From positions 248,001-312,000 of the forward strand of contig NZ_CP136423.1 in assembly GCF_034356035.1 (NCBI RefSeq): a stretch of DNA of 64,000 nt, in the 5' to 3' direction. The stretch is from Blautia hydrogenotrophica DSM 10507 (GTDB lineage Bacteria; Bacillota; Clostridia; Lachnospirales; Lachnospiraceae). The notes beneath the pieces were generated by a model that ran no database searches, was not told the DNA's origin, and saw only the letters and a program-made list of their open reading frames with translations. The translations under genes were made by a program, and so were the position numbers. This document shows, piece by piece, positions 46,505 through 55,212 of the stretch (position 1 is its first letter; every line of letters begins with the position of its first letter).

Positions 46505-47248
46505 ATGCTTTTTCGAAAACAGGTATATAAAGATAACGTACACTCTCTTCAGGTCTGCTACACAGATTCTTCACCCCCGAAAGGAGAATCTGCCGTTTCC
46601 GGGAAGGCATCTTTTTGCGCCTCTGCCGCTGAGGGAAGTCTGACTGTAGAATGCGCACTGGTGTTGTTTCTATTCTTTGTGGGGATAGCTACGATTCTGA
46701 GTTTTTTTGAGATTTTTCAGATACAGGTTCAAAGGCAGTATGAACTGCGGGAACGGGCGGAGGAGATAGGAATGGAATACAGTTCCCGGGAGAATGCTCC
46801 GAAGGAGGTGGAAATACCGGATTTTTACATCTGGAGAGTGCCGATTTCGGCAATTTCCCTGCCGCCGGTTCCAATGTATAGCAAGCTGAAAGTACATACT
46901 TGGACGGGATACCGGGAGGAGAACGGAGCTGTACAGGAAGAAAAGATGGTATATATAGCGGATACAGGCAAAGTCTATCATTTAAAAAGTACATGCAGTT
47001 ACCTCAGAGTATCCTTGGAGGCGGTCTCGGCAAAAGAACTGCCTGGACGGAGGAATGAAAGTGGTGGAAAGTATTATCCATGCGAGAGATGTATAGAAGA
47101 TGGAAAAAAACCTTCGATAGTTTACATTACCGGGAGCGGCGACCATTATCACGGACAAATAACCTGTGGAGGTTTGAAGCGAACTGTACGTATGGTCCCG
47201 CTGTCACAGGTAAAAGGATGGCTTGCTTGCAGCCGATGTGGAGGATAG
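46505..47248 (+). CDS. TadE-like pseudopilin with paired C-terminal Cys motifs
   Basis: A 247-residue protein. An unusually long polar N-terminus (about 48 residues) precedes the class III processing-like GSLTVECALVLFLFFVGIATIL (membrane helix). The C-terminal third holds two similar units: VYHLKSTCSYLRV...YYPCERC and HYHGQITCGGLKR...LACSRCGG, that is H-x4-C-x2-L ... C-x2-C twice. Such units occur at the end of secreted nucleases and may bind zinc or form disulphides. ATG 46505 follows AGGAGGTG. Confidence 0.75.
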   Translation: MLFRKQVYKDNVHSLQVCYTDSSPPKGESAVSGKASFCASAAEGSLTVECALVLFLFFVGIATILSFFEIFQIQVQRQYELRERAEEIGMEYSSRENAPKEVEIPDFYIWRVPISAISLPPVPMYSKLKVHTWTGYREENGAVQEEKMVYIADTGKVYHLKSTCSYLRVSLEAVSAKELPGRRNESGGKYYPCERCIEDGKKPSIVYITGSGDHYHGQITCGGLKRTVRMVPLSQVKGWLACSRCGG

Positions 47249-47254
47249 GAGAGA

Positions 47255-47674
47255 ATGGAGACGATGAGAGAGATTGTTATCTTGGGAGTTTTGGCGTGGA
47301 ATAGTTATACGGATATCCGGGCAAGAAAGATAGGGCTATGGTCTGTTGTTCTGTTGGGGAGTTTCGGATTTATATTGGGAGGCATCAGTGTGGAGGCTGC
47401 TATGAAGATTGCGTGGGGGCTTTTGCCCGGAATCTGTATGTTGGGAATCAGCCTTGTCACAAAAGGGGCTCTTGGTCTGGGAGATGGATTTTTGACGATG
47501 GGACTGGGAATGTGCCTGGGGGCCTGGGAGACCACTATGACACTTTTGACAGGACTTTTTGGGGCAGCTTTTTGGGCAGGCTGGGATTTTATGCTTGGCA
47601 GGAAAAAGAAAAACGCGGAACTGCCATTGGTTCCATTTTTTCTATTGGGGAATTTAATAAGACTGCTATTATAG
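47255..47674 (+). CDS. Prepilin peptidase, A24 family (second of two)
   Basis: A 139-residue A24 peptidase. WNSYTDIRARKIG and GALGLGDGFL supply the two Asp (canonical G-x-GD). Five hydrophobic segments. Shorter than the first peptidase at 40338. It may process pseudopilins while the other acts on Flp. Start ATG 47255 or 47264. It is placed between pseudopilin genes. Confidence 0.85.
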   Translation: METMREIVILGVLAWNSYTDIRARKIGLWSVVLLGSFGFILGGISVEAAMKIAWGLLPGICMLGISLVTKGALGLGDGFLTMGLGMCLGAWETTMTLLTGLFGAAFWAGWDFMLGRKKKNAELPLVPFFLLGNLIRLLL

Positions 47675-47689
47675 AAAGGAGTGAGCGAA

Positions 47690-48103
47690 GTGAATTGCAG
47701 AAGAGGAAGTCTGACGGTGGAGCTGGCCTGTTTGATGTCGGTTATTCTGTTTGTGATTTTCAGTTTGTTAGGCTTGTGTTTTTATGTTCACAACCGGTGC
47801 TTTTTGAGCGCAGGAGCCTGCGAGGCAGCTTTGACTGGGGCTATAGAGTCACACCGACAGGATGGGGTTCCGCTGGAAGCCGCGCGGCTGAGAGCGAAGG
47901 AGCGGGCGTCGGTGGGGTTTTGGGGGATGAGTGAAGTCAACATGCAGGTTCAGGAAACAGGAAAAGAATGGAAAGTCACATATACGGGCGATGTTTTTAC
48001 CTTGTACGGGGGATTGAGGTGGAACCTGAAAATTCAAGGGGAAGCAAAAAAGATATTTCCGGTGCAGAGAATACGGAAAGCACGTATCTGGAAAGGCGAC
48101 TGA
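47690..48103 (+). CDS. TadE-like pseudopilin
   Basis: A 137-residue protein with the TadE pattern: basic start CRRG, SLTVELACLMSVILFVIFSLLGL (Glu after the cleavage-type site in a membrane helix), and an extracellular region of about 100 residues. GTG 47690 lies eight bases after AAAGGAG; GTG 47681 is an alternative. Confidence 0.8.
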   Translation: MNCRRGSLTVELACLMSVILFVIFSLLGLCFYVHNRCFLSAGACEAALTGAIESHRQDGVPLEAARLRAKERASVGFWGMSEVNMQVQETGKEWKVTYTGDVFTLYGGLRWNLKIQGEAKKIFPVQRIRKARIWKGD

Positions 48104-48137
48104 TTCCCTGAAAGTGGTGGAGAATTGAGGAGTAAAG

Positions 48138-49529
48138 ATGCAGGTGGATTATAAAAGAGATGTAAATCACAGTTATTTAATTTTACAGGGGCCCGAGGAA
48201 GTGAACACTTCTGGATATCAAACCAGAATGATTCTTTGTAACCAATTTTCTTCGTTACTGTCGTGTACAATTCAAGGGATGGATGGGAAGAATCTCTTTT
48301 ATTTTGAGATTACGTCTCGTCAATCTCTGGTTGACAGATACGCTGGAAAGGAAATGAAACGGGAAGATATTTTTCAGATTTTTCAAGGGATGGTGAGAGC
48401 GGCCCAGGAATTGGGAAGTTATCTGCTAGATGCTAGAAATTTGATTCTGGCACCGGATTTTATTTATCTGGAAGCCGGAGAGACAGACATCCGATTTTGT
48501 TATCTGCCAGGGTATGAAAAAGAGGTGGGAGAACAGTTTCGGCAGCTGGCTGAGTATATTCTTCCCAAGATTGACCACCGGGACAAGGATGCGGTGACTT
48601 TGGGGTATGGAATGTATCGGATTTCTATGGAAAAGGAGTTTCAGATTGACAGAATTAAGGAAGAATTGTACCAGGATTACGAGGAGAAATCATTTGAGGA
48701 AGAGACGTGTGCAGAGAAAGAGGATTTTTTGTGGGAAGAATTGCCCTTTTCTCAGGAGGTTGAGGGTTTTGAGAGAGAAGGAGAAGAATCCGTATTTTTA
48801 CGGGAAAAATCCTCTAGAGTAGACAGGAGTTTGCCTTGGCAAGCTGCTTTTCTTATCCCTGGGCTACTGTTGAGTGTGGCAGTCATTTGGAAAGTGTGTG
48901 GCGGGAACATAGAATTGGTTTGGATTCTTGGAGGGGGGATAGTCATGATGGGAAGCCTCTCTATGGGAGTTTGGCTTTATTCAAGAAAGAAGACGAAAAG
49001 GGCTGAGAATATGTTACAAAAGGAGCAGGGAAAAACTAGATATTGCGATAAGAAAGCCGTGCGAAAAATTTTGAGTGTAGAGCAAGAAGAAACAAAAGGG
49101 TGGTATCGGCAGGAAGAAGGAAAGGAAGACATCTATTTTGACAAGGCGGATGGAGAAGATGGCCGAGGGAGACATACTGAGACAGAGGATGGAGCAGAAC
49201 TGACCATGGTATTGTCGGAGGCTCCTAAGACAGCTGGCAGTTCTCTGGTGAGCAAGGAGGAAGGAAAATTTCCGCCGATTCTGTTGGACCAGGAACTGCT
49301 GATAGTGGGGAAACTTAAGACAGCGGTGGATGTGGTTCTCCCTTATCCTACGGTCAGCAGAGTTCATGCTAAAATACGGAAGATTCAAGGAAAATTTTAT
49401 CTGATGGATCTCAATTCGAGGAATGGGACCTTTGTCAATGGGAGGGTACTGGAAAGTGGTGAGGAGTATGAGCTGAGAGATCAGGATGAGGTACAATTTG
49501 CAGATATTTCCTATATTTTTTTGAAGTAG
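48138..49529 (+). CDS. FHA-domain membrane protein (DUF6382-like N-terminus)
   Basis: A 463-residue protein. The first 190 residues (HSYLILQGPEE..., YGMYRISMEKEFQ) match a Firmicutes domain found beside FHA in tad loci (DUF6382 by memory). Two membrane helices follow (about residues 237-285). The last 75 residues are an FHA domain (PTVSRVHAKIRKIQGKFYLM, DLNSRNGTFVNG), which binds phosphothreonine. It closes the tad operon and may link the pilus to Ser/Thr kinase signalling. Confidence 0.8.
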   Translation: MQVDYKRDVNHSYLILQGPEEVNTSGYQTRMILCNQFSSLLSCTIQGMDGKNLFYFEITSRQSLVDRYAGKEMKREDIFQIFQGMVRAAQELGSYLLDARNLILAPDFIYLEAGETDIRFCYLPGYEKEVGEQFRQLAEYILPKIDHRDKDAVTLGYGMYRISMEKEFQIDRIKEELYQDYEEKSFEEETCAEKEDFLWEELPFSQEVEGFEREGEESVFLREKSSRVDRSLPWQAAFLIPGLLLSVAVIWKVCGGNIELVWILGGGIVMMGSLSMGVWLYSRKKTKRAENMLQKEQGKTRYCDKKAVRKILSVEQEETKGWYRQEEGKEDIYFDKADGEDGRGRHTETEDGAELTMVLSEAPKTAGSSLVSKEEGKFPPILLDQELLIVGKLKTAVDVVLPYPTVSRVHAKIRKIQGKFYLMDLNSRNGTFVNGRVLESGEEYELRDQDEVQFADISYIFLK

Positions 49530-49709
49530 AGAATGTAAAAAAATATTTATAATATACTTTTATAGGAATTTATATTGCAGAATGCAGATAATTGTCGATA
49601 TAAGGAGAATAAAATAAAAAGACGAATGATTAAAAATGTATTTTTGTAATTTTTTAAAAAAAATTAATTTAAATAATATTTACGTACCGAAAAGGTGAAT
49701 TATCACAAC

Positions 49710-49738
49710 TTGAATTTGAAATTAGAAAGAAGTATAAT
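49710..49738 (+). promoter_or_regulatory. Promoter of the RuBisCO-like catabolic operon
   Basis: TTGAAT (49710-49715), 17-bp spacer, TATAAT (49733-49738), about 60 bases upstream of the kinase start. The gap 49530-49800 is otherwise AT-rich without a gene. Confidence 0.7.
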
Positions 49739-49800
49739 TTTTTGTATAGACAATTTGGGGGCGACAAAGTAAGAATCAACGTAAAGGGGGAAGAGAATAG

Positions 49801-51348
49801 ATGTCAGTAAAAGTTATCACCTATGACGTTGGAACAACAGGTCTGAAGACTTGTATGTTCAGTATTTCTGCCGAAGATAGCGTCCGGTACCTCGCAGGCG
49901 AGACAGATGCTTATGAACTTCATGTACTGGAAAATGGCGGTGTGGAGCAGGATCCTGCTGACTGGTGGGCAGCAATGGCCAGAAGTACCAAAAAATTGTT
50001 GGAAAAGAGCGGGGTTGCGAAAGAAGAGATCAAAGGAATCTCCTTCTGCTCTCAGTTTCAGACAGTGGTGATGGTAGATGAGAAGGGAAAACCCTTGCGC
50101 AGAGCAATGAGTTGTATGGATGCCAGGGCTGATAAACAGTTTAAACGCTGTATGAGTACAGGCTTAAAGGTGGAGGGACTAGATATCTTCAAAGTGCTAA
50201 AATATCTGAAGATAACAGGCGCAGTGTCTGCTAGTGCCAAGGACCCTGCATGGAAATATCTCTGGGTGAAAGACAACGAACCAGAAATCTTTCAAAAAAC
50301 TTATAAATGGCTGGATGCAAAGGAGTATTTAACTTGCCGTGCCACGGGAAAGATGCTGGCGAGCCGAGATGATGCCTGTGCTACTTTTTTGTTTGATGTG
50401 AAAAAAGATTGCTGGAGCGAAAAGCTGTGTAAAATGGTTGGCATAGACATGCGGCATTTGCCTGAAATCTGCGGTTCCACAGATGAAGTGGGGACTTTGT
50501 TGCCAGAGGCGGCAGAGGAGTTGGGTCTGGCATCTGGAACTCCGGTTTTCTCAGGTGGAAGTGATGTGAGCCTGTGCTCTGTGGGAGCAGGATGTGTGAA
50601 TGTGGGGGACGTACTGGTCTATTCAGGTACCTCAGGCTGGGTCGCGACTACAGTGGATAAGCTTCATTTGGACTTGACCAATCTGATCGGAGCTTTGATT
50701 GGTGTAGACCCTACTACATATAATTATGTCGCAGAGGTTGAGACTTCCGGTAAGTGTATGGAGTGGGTAAAAGACCGTATCGATCAGATGGGAATGGATT
50801 ATGACCAGATGATTGAGTACATCAAGGATACTCCGGCAGGAAGCAATGGAGTGATCTTTTCGCCGTGGATGCATGGAAATCGGTGTCCTTTCGACGATGC
50901 CAATTCCAGAGGACTGTTCTTTAATCTGGATATCACGACGCATGGAAGTGACTTAATGAAAGCTGTGATTGAAGGAGTATGCCTACATATGAGATGGCTG
51001 CTGGACTGCACGGAGACTTCTTTTAAAACACATCCTGTTGTGCGCTTTACAGGAGGAAGTGCGATTGCTCCATATATCTGTCAGGTAATGGCAGATGTTT
51101 TGGGACGGGAAGTAGAGACTGTGGAAAATCCGAGACAGGTGGGTGCGATGGGAGCAGCGGCTTTGATGGCGGTTAGTCTGGGAATGTTAGACGATATCAA
51201 GGAAATTAAAAAGATCATCAAAGTCAGTGCTACTTATAAACCAAATGCTGAGAATCATGCTGCCTATACGAAGATCTTTCCAGTGTTTAAAGACCTCTAC
51301 AAAAATAATAAAAAGGCCTATGCTGCGTTGAATAGAAATAAGAGCTGA
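49801..51348 (+). CDS. FGGY-family carbohydrate kinase
   Basis: A 515-residue kinase of the xylulokinase branch. N-terminal ATPase motif VITYDVGTTGLKTCMF, sugar-binding region with SFCSQFQTVVMVDEKG and SCMDARAD (catalytic-type Asp), domain II YSGTSGWVAT and FTGGSAIAPYICQVMADVLG (FGGY signature 2-like). It should phosphorylate a sugar, sugar alcohol or sugar acid as the first step of the pathway. The MtnK kinase of the methionine salvage pathway belongs to another family, so this pathway has its own entry step. RBS AGGGGGAAGAG. Confidence 0.9.
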   Translation: MSVKVITYDVGTTGLKTCMFSISAEDSVRYLAGETDAYELHVLENGGVEQDPADWWAAMARSTKKLLEKSGVAKEEIKGISFCSQFQTVVMVDEKGKPLRRAMSCMDARADKQFKRCMSTGLKVEGLDIFKVLKYLKITGAVSASAKDPAWKYLWVKDNEPEIFQKTYKWLDAKEYLTCRATGKMLASRDDACATFLFDVKKDCWSEKLCKMVGIDMRHLPEICGSTDEVGTLLPEAAEELGLASGTPVFSGGSDVSLCSVGAGCVNVGDVLVYSGTSGWVATTVDKLHLDLTNLIGALIGVDPTTYNYVAEVETSGKCMEWVKDRIDQMGMDYDQMIEYIKDTPAGSNGVIFSPWMHGNRCPFDDANSRGLFFNLDITTHGSDLMKAVIEGVCLHMRWLLDCTETSFKTHPVVRFTGGSAIAPYICQVMADVLGREVETVENPRQVGAMGAAALMAVSLGMLDDIKEIKKIIKVSATYKPNAENHAAYTKIFPVFKDLYKNNKKAYAALNRNKS

Positions 51349-51473
51349 CGCAGCAGGGAATTCGTCCGGAAGATAGATTGTCTGTATATTTATAAGAGAG
51401 GTGGACTGTGCCTCGCAGATCTTGGCAGATCTGCTCATAGTTATTATGGCAATGATAAAGGAGGTTAAAGACA

Positions 51474-52916
51474 ATGAATGCTCATTATGGTGTATCTCGT
51501 TGGCCAGACGAGAAAGAGATTTATGCAAAGATGGACAGGCTGGTCAACGAGCCGATTCATCACATCAAGCCTGAGGCGATGCAGAAGTACATGAAGTATT
51601 TCGAAGAAAAATGCAGCGGCTCAAAAAAAATGATTGAGGAGGCTAAAAAAGTAATTCCAGGCGGTGTGCAGCACAACCTGGCGTTTAACTATCCGTTTCC
51701 ATTGGTAATTGAGAAAGCACAGGGGGCTTATTTGTATGATATTGATGGAAACCGCTATGTGGATTATCTTCAAGCTGGCGGCCCTACATTACTGGGGAGC
51801 AATTACGAACCTGTCAATCAGAAGGTTTGGGAAGTGGTAAAGGAATCAGGCCCAGTCACCGGTCTGTTTCATCCGTATGAGATGAAACTGGCAGAGAAGA
51901 TTCATGAGTGTATGCCGTGGGTAGAGATGTACCGTTGTCTGGCCAGTGGAACAGAGGCAGATATGGTTGCCATCCGTATTGCACGTACTTACACCGGAAA
52001 GCAGCGGATTGTCAAGGTAGGCGGCGCTTATCACGGATGGAGCGATCAGTTGGTATATTCTCTACATATACCTTATACAAAGACTTTTGAGGCCCATGGA
52101 ATTCCGAAGGAAGTTTCAGAGAATACCTCAGAATTCTTCCCGGGCGATGTAGCGGGTCTGAGGAAAGTATTGGAGGAGAATGAGAAAGCAGGCGGAACGG
52201 CAGCAGTAATCATTGAGCCTTTTGGACCAGAGAGTGGGACGCGTCCAGTGGCAAAAGATTTCGCGGCGAAGGTTCGTGAACTGTGCGATGAGTTCCATAC
52301 GTTGTTAATCTTTGATGAGGTTGTCACGGCATTTCGTGTGGGACCTGGAGGAGCACAGGGATACTTCAATGTAAAACCAGATCTTACAGTATTTGGAAAA
52401 ATTGTGGCCGGTGGATATCCGATGGCCGGCGGCGTAGGAGGCAGCGAGGAGATCATGTCTTGTATTGCTGCTGGGGTGAAAGCGGGTAAAAAGAAGGCGT
52501 ATGTGGGTGGTACTTTAACTGCGAATCCTCTAAGCTGTGCAGCGGGTTATTTCGCAATTGATGAGATCATCCGCCAGGATGCGGCTATGAAGGCAGGTGA
52601 GAATGGAGATAAGCTCTGTGATGGCATTCAAAAATTGATTGATAAATATGAACTTCCGTTCGTGACATGGAATACAGGCTCTATTGTTCATTTTGAGGTA
52701 TCCGGTGTTATGTATCTGAGCGCTGCGGACCCGGATGTGTTTAAGAAAATTCCAGAACGGCAGCAGTATATTGAAGAATTTGGAGCTGCTCTCACGGCGA
52801 ACGGTGTGATTACTCTGGCAGGTAGTCGAATCTATACAAGTATGGCAGATAATGACGAGACCATCGCGGAGACTCTCAATGCGTTTGAAGAGGTATTTTC
52901 TAATATAGAACGTTAA
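51474..52916 (+). CDS. Class III PLP-dependent aminotransferase (glutamate-1-semialdehyde aminomutase-like)
   Basis: A 480-residue class III aminotransferase. CLASGTEADMVAIRIAR (PLP phosphate loop, 156-172), GGAYHGWSD, FDEVVTAFR (Asp281) and FGKIVAGGYPMAG (Schiff-base Lys309) closely follow GSA aminomutase/related enzymes. It has an extra N-terminal region of about 50 residues. It is not in a haem gene cluster, so it may make or remove an amino group on the pathway's carbohydrate-like substrate. RBS AAAGGAGG. It lies between kinase and RuBisCO-like genes on one transcript. Confidence 0.88.
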   Translation: MNAHYGVSRWPDEKEIYAKMDRLVNEPIHHIKPEAMQKYMKYFEEKCSGSKKMIEEAKKVIPGGVQHNLAFNYPFPLVIEKAQGAYLYDIDGNRYVDYLQAGGPTLLGSNYEPVNQKVWEVVKESGPVTGLFHPYEMKLAEKIHECMPWVEMYRCLASGTEADMVAIRIARTYTGKQRIVKVGGAYHGWSDQLVYSLHIPYTKTFEAHGIPKEVSENTSEFFPGDVAGLRKVLEENEKAGGTAAVIIEPFGPESGTRPVAKDFAAKVRELCDEFHTLLIFDEVVTAFRVGPGGAQGYFNVKPDLTVFGKIVAGGYPMAGGVGGSEEIMSCIAAGVKAGKKKAYVGGTLTANPLSCAAGYFAIDEIIRQDAAMKAGENGDKLCDGIQKLIDKYELPFVTWNTGSIVHFEVSGVMYLSAADPDVFKKIPERQQYIEEFGAALTANGVITLAGSRIYTSMADNDETIAETLNAFEEVFSNIER

Positions 52917-52935
52917 TGACAAGGAGGACAACAAT

Positions 52936-54252
52936 ATGATTCGTAAACTGGATGAAGAAAATCTGACCTATGCATTTCCGGAAGTTTCTTTTTCGGAAGA
53001 CTATGTGATTGCGACTTATCAGGCTAAAGTTAAGACATCTAACATTGAGAAACTGGCTATGGCTATCGCTGACGAACAGACCACGGGAACCTGGATTAAA
53101 GTAAGTGCGGATTCTGCGGAAAAGACCCGTCGCTTCGGGTCTAAGCTGGTAGCTCTGTATGAGGTTCCAGATATTGGCTGCGATTACCAGTCTGATGAAC
53201 CGCCGATGTATATTATACAGATTGCTTATCCTATGGAGAACTTTTCAAACAGCATGTCTTCCCTTATGACGATTTTGTTTGGAAATATATCAGCGTCCGG
53301 TATGATTCGTCTGATTGATGTAGCATTCCCGAAGAAATTTATTGCTCAGTTTAAAGGGCCGAAATTCGGTGTTGAGGGGCTTCGTAAAGTGCTGGAAGTT
53401 CCGGACAGACCTCTGCTGAACGCTATGATTAAACCGAATATTGGATGGACTCCTGACGAGGGAGCGGACTTATTCTATCACGCATGCAAGGGCGGAGTAG
53501 ACGTTATCAAGGACGACGAGCTGATGTTGGCGGATGGACCGTACTGCCCATTAAAAGAACGTGTCACGAAGTTTATGGAGAAGGAGAAACAGGTCTATGA
53601 GGAGACCGGTGAGCACAGTCTCTATGCGGTAAATATTTCTGACAGCACGGAGAAAGTTCGAGAGAATGCCTACCGCGTATTGGAGTATGGAGGAAACTGC
53701 CTGATGGTGAATGTTTATACGACAGGCTTTGATACACTGAAGATGCTGGCAGACGATCCAAATATCAATGTGCCGATACTGGCCCATGTAAACTTTGCAG
53801 GAACTATGGCAGCTTCCACTTATACAGGTATTTCAGCACCTCTGTTGGTGGGTAAGATCACACGTCTGGCAGGCGGTGACTTCCAGATTAATGGACATCC
53901 ATATGGTAAATTCCCGGTATCCTATAAACAATTCTACCGCTGCTTTAAGTTCTTTACTCAGCCATGGTGGAACATCAAACCAATGATGTACGCTTGCTCT
54001 GGCGGAACTACACAGATGGCGGTAGAGAAAATTGTCAAAAATGTGGGTACGGATGTGATGCTGGCCGCAGGTGGCGGTGTTCATGGCCATCCAGACGGAA
54101 GCGAGGCAGGAGCAAAATCCATGCGTCAAGCTATTGATGCAGCTATGAAGGGAATCTCTGTGGTGGATTATGCGAAGGACCACGAAGAACTGGCACGTAT
54201 GCTGGCATTCCTGAATCCTGATTTGAAGAAGAACTTTGATTTGATGAATTAG
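52936..54252 (+). CDS. RuBisCO-like protein (form IV large-subunit homologue)
   Basis: A 438-residue RuBisCO large-chain relative. By hand alignment to spinach numbering: Glu47 = E60, Asn117 = N123, Lys166 = K175, Lys192 (carbamylated) = K201, Asp194 and Glu195 = D203/E204 in GGVDVIKDDE, His284 = H294, Lys325 (loop 6) = K334 by exact spacing from GGD, SGG 355 = S379, AAGGGVHGHPDG = G403/404. Lost: K177 (Asn), R295 (Val285), H298 (Ala), H327 (Ile318), which bind the P2 phosphate. An enolase, isomerase or decarboxylase on a monophosphate is likely; carboxylation is not. RBS AGGAGG. Confidence 0.92.
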   Translation: MIRKLDEENLTYAFPEVSFSEDYVIATYQAKVKTSNIEKLAMAIADEQTTGTWIKVSADSAEKTRRFGSKLVALYEVPDIGCDYQSDEPPMYIIQIAYPMENFSNSMSSLMTILFGNISASGMIRLIDVAFPKKFIAQFKGPKFGVEGLRKVLEVPDRPLLNAMIKPNIGWTPDEGADLFYHACKGGVDVIKDDELMLADGPYCPLKERVTKFMEKEKQVYEETGEHSLYAVNISDSTEKVRENAYRVLEYGGNCLMVNVYTTGFDTLKMLADDPNINVPILAHVNFAGTMAASTYTGISAPLLVGKITRLAGGDFQINGHPYGKFPVSYKQFYRCFKFFTQPWWNIKPMMYACSGGTTQMAVEKIVKNVGTDVMLAAGGGVHGHPDGSEAGAKSMRQAIDAAMKGISVVDYAKDHEELARMLAFLNPDLKKNFDLMN

Positions 54253-54279
54253 TCAAGGTTGAAAAATAAAGCGTATATG

Positions 54280-54301
54280 GGCCTCCGCTTGAACGGAGGC
54301 C
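54280..54301 (+). terminator. Hairpin between the RuBisCO-like and HAD genes
   Basis: GGCCTCCG/CGGAGGCC with a six-base loop, followed by TGTTTC. Too weak in T-tract to be a full terminator; more likely a partial stop or mRNA stabiliser that lowers downstream expression. Confidence 0.5.
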
Positions 54302-54319
54302 TGTTTCAAAGGGAGGGAT

Positions 54320-54964
54320 GTGGATTTGTACAAAAATATTGTGTTTGTCGATTTTGACGGGACAATTACTATGGAGGATACCTTAGTCGGAGCAATACGT
54401 TTGTTCTCGGACCCAAGAGAGTTCAAAGAGTATAACGACAAGCTTACAAAAGGCGAGATGACTCTCAGTCAGGTAGTGCGTTATGCTTTTGATGGGGCTC
54501 CTTCAGAATTGCTGCCGAAAATGCTGGACTATGTAGACGGCGTCGCTGTGAGGAAAGGGTTCTCAGAATTTTTGAGTGCTATGAAAGACTTGGGGATTCC
54601 TGTGGTGGTCATCTCAGGGGGTGTGAGACAGTTTTCTGAGCGGAAGCTGGCGCCATATCGTGAACAGTTAGAAGAATTGCACGCGGTAGACCTGGATGTC
54701 AGCGGACCGAAGATGAAGCTGATCTCCCAGTATGACGATGGAAATGAACTGTTGAAAAAGACAGACGTGATGGCACTGTATCAATATGAACATGCGATTG
54801 GAATCGGTGACAGCTTTACGGATATGAAGATGTCTCAGGCAGTGGATACTGTCTTCGCCCGAGATTTGTTGGCGAAGTATCTGGATAAATTGGGAAAACC
54901 TTATTTTCCGTATGAGACATTTTATGATGTGACAGAAGTGATTCGAGAAAGATTCCGTCCATAA
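54320..54964 (+). CDS. HAD phosphatase, MtnX/SerB-like
   Basis: A 214-residue HAD hydrolase. Motif I VDFDGTITMED (two Asp at about 9 and 11), motif II VVISGG, and motif IV GIGDSFTDMK. The layout matches MtnX (2-hydroxy-3-keto-5-methylthiopentenyl-1-phosphate phosphatase) and phosphoserine phosphatase. In Bacillus, MtnX follows the RuBisCO-like enolase MtnW, so here it probably removes the phosphate after the RuBisCO-like step. GTG start at 54320, close behind GGAGG; TTG 54326 is possible. Confidence 0.85.
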   Translation: MDLYKNIVFVDFDGTITMEDTLVGAIRLFSDPREFKEYNDKLTKGEMTLSQVVRYAFDGAPSELLPKMLDYVDGVAVRKGFSEFLSAMKDLGIPVVVISGGVRQFSERKLAPYREQLEELHAVDLDVSGPKMKLISQYDDGNELLKKTDVMALYQYEHAIGIGDSFTDMKMSQAVDTVFARDLLAKYLDKLGKPYFPYETFYDVTEVIRERFRP

Positions 54965-55011
54965 CGCAAAGAAAATTCAGAGATACGCCTGAATATTTAG
55001 GAGGAAAGGGT

Positions 55012-55092
55012 ATGACATGTTATTCTGAAATTTTATATCTGATTTCTAATTACACGCATAAACACTATACTTTCAAACATTTTGAAGTATAG
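55012..55092 (+). pseudogene. 5' fragment of the disrupted oxidoreductase gene
   Basis: AGGAGGAAAGGGT is followed by ATG 55012 and codons for MTCYSE, then the frame passes into element DNA and stops at TAG 55090-55092 after 26 codons. The last three host codons TATTCTGAA are repeated in frame at 61705-61713 before the rest of the oxidoreductase gene (LFTPTHIGKVQLKNR). So this is the cut-off start of that gene. Confidence 0.8.
55020..55029 (+). repeat. Left attachment repeat
   Basis: TTATTCTGAA, identical to 61704-61713. The repeat includes the host codons TAT TCT GAA. Confidence 0.75.
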
Positions 55093-55104
55093 AAAACTAT
55101 TCAT

Positions 55105-55125
55105 TTTACCACGAATTTACCACGA
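55105..55125 (+). promoter_or_regulatory. Left integrase arm sites
   Basis: Two copies of TTTACCACGA at 55105-55114 and 55116-55125. Same motif near the right end (61544-61553, 61555-61565, 61608-61616). Tn916 integrase is known to bind such tandem arm repeats near both ends. Confidence 0.65.
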
Positions 55126-55159
55126 TTGAATGAGCCTTGATATGACACAAAAACAACAT

Positions 55160-55196
55160 GGGAGATAGCACAAATATCTGTGTATCTCCCGTTTTT
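55160..55196. terminator. Terminator near the left end of the element
   Basis: GGGAGATA (55160-55167) with TATCTCCC (55183-55190), then GTTTTT. It would stop transcription from the host operon entering the element. Confidence 0.75.
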
Positions 55197-55212
55197 CATT
55201 CATGTAGTATGA

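Noticed and set aside
51474..52916. Haem-pathway HemL
   Set aside because: Sequence is of the same family but no haem genes are near and the operon context is catabolic.
52936..54252. A true CO2-fixing RuBisCO
   Set aside because: Residues for the second phosphate of RuBP are lost, there is no phosphoribulokinase, and neighbours are catabolic.
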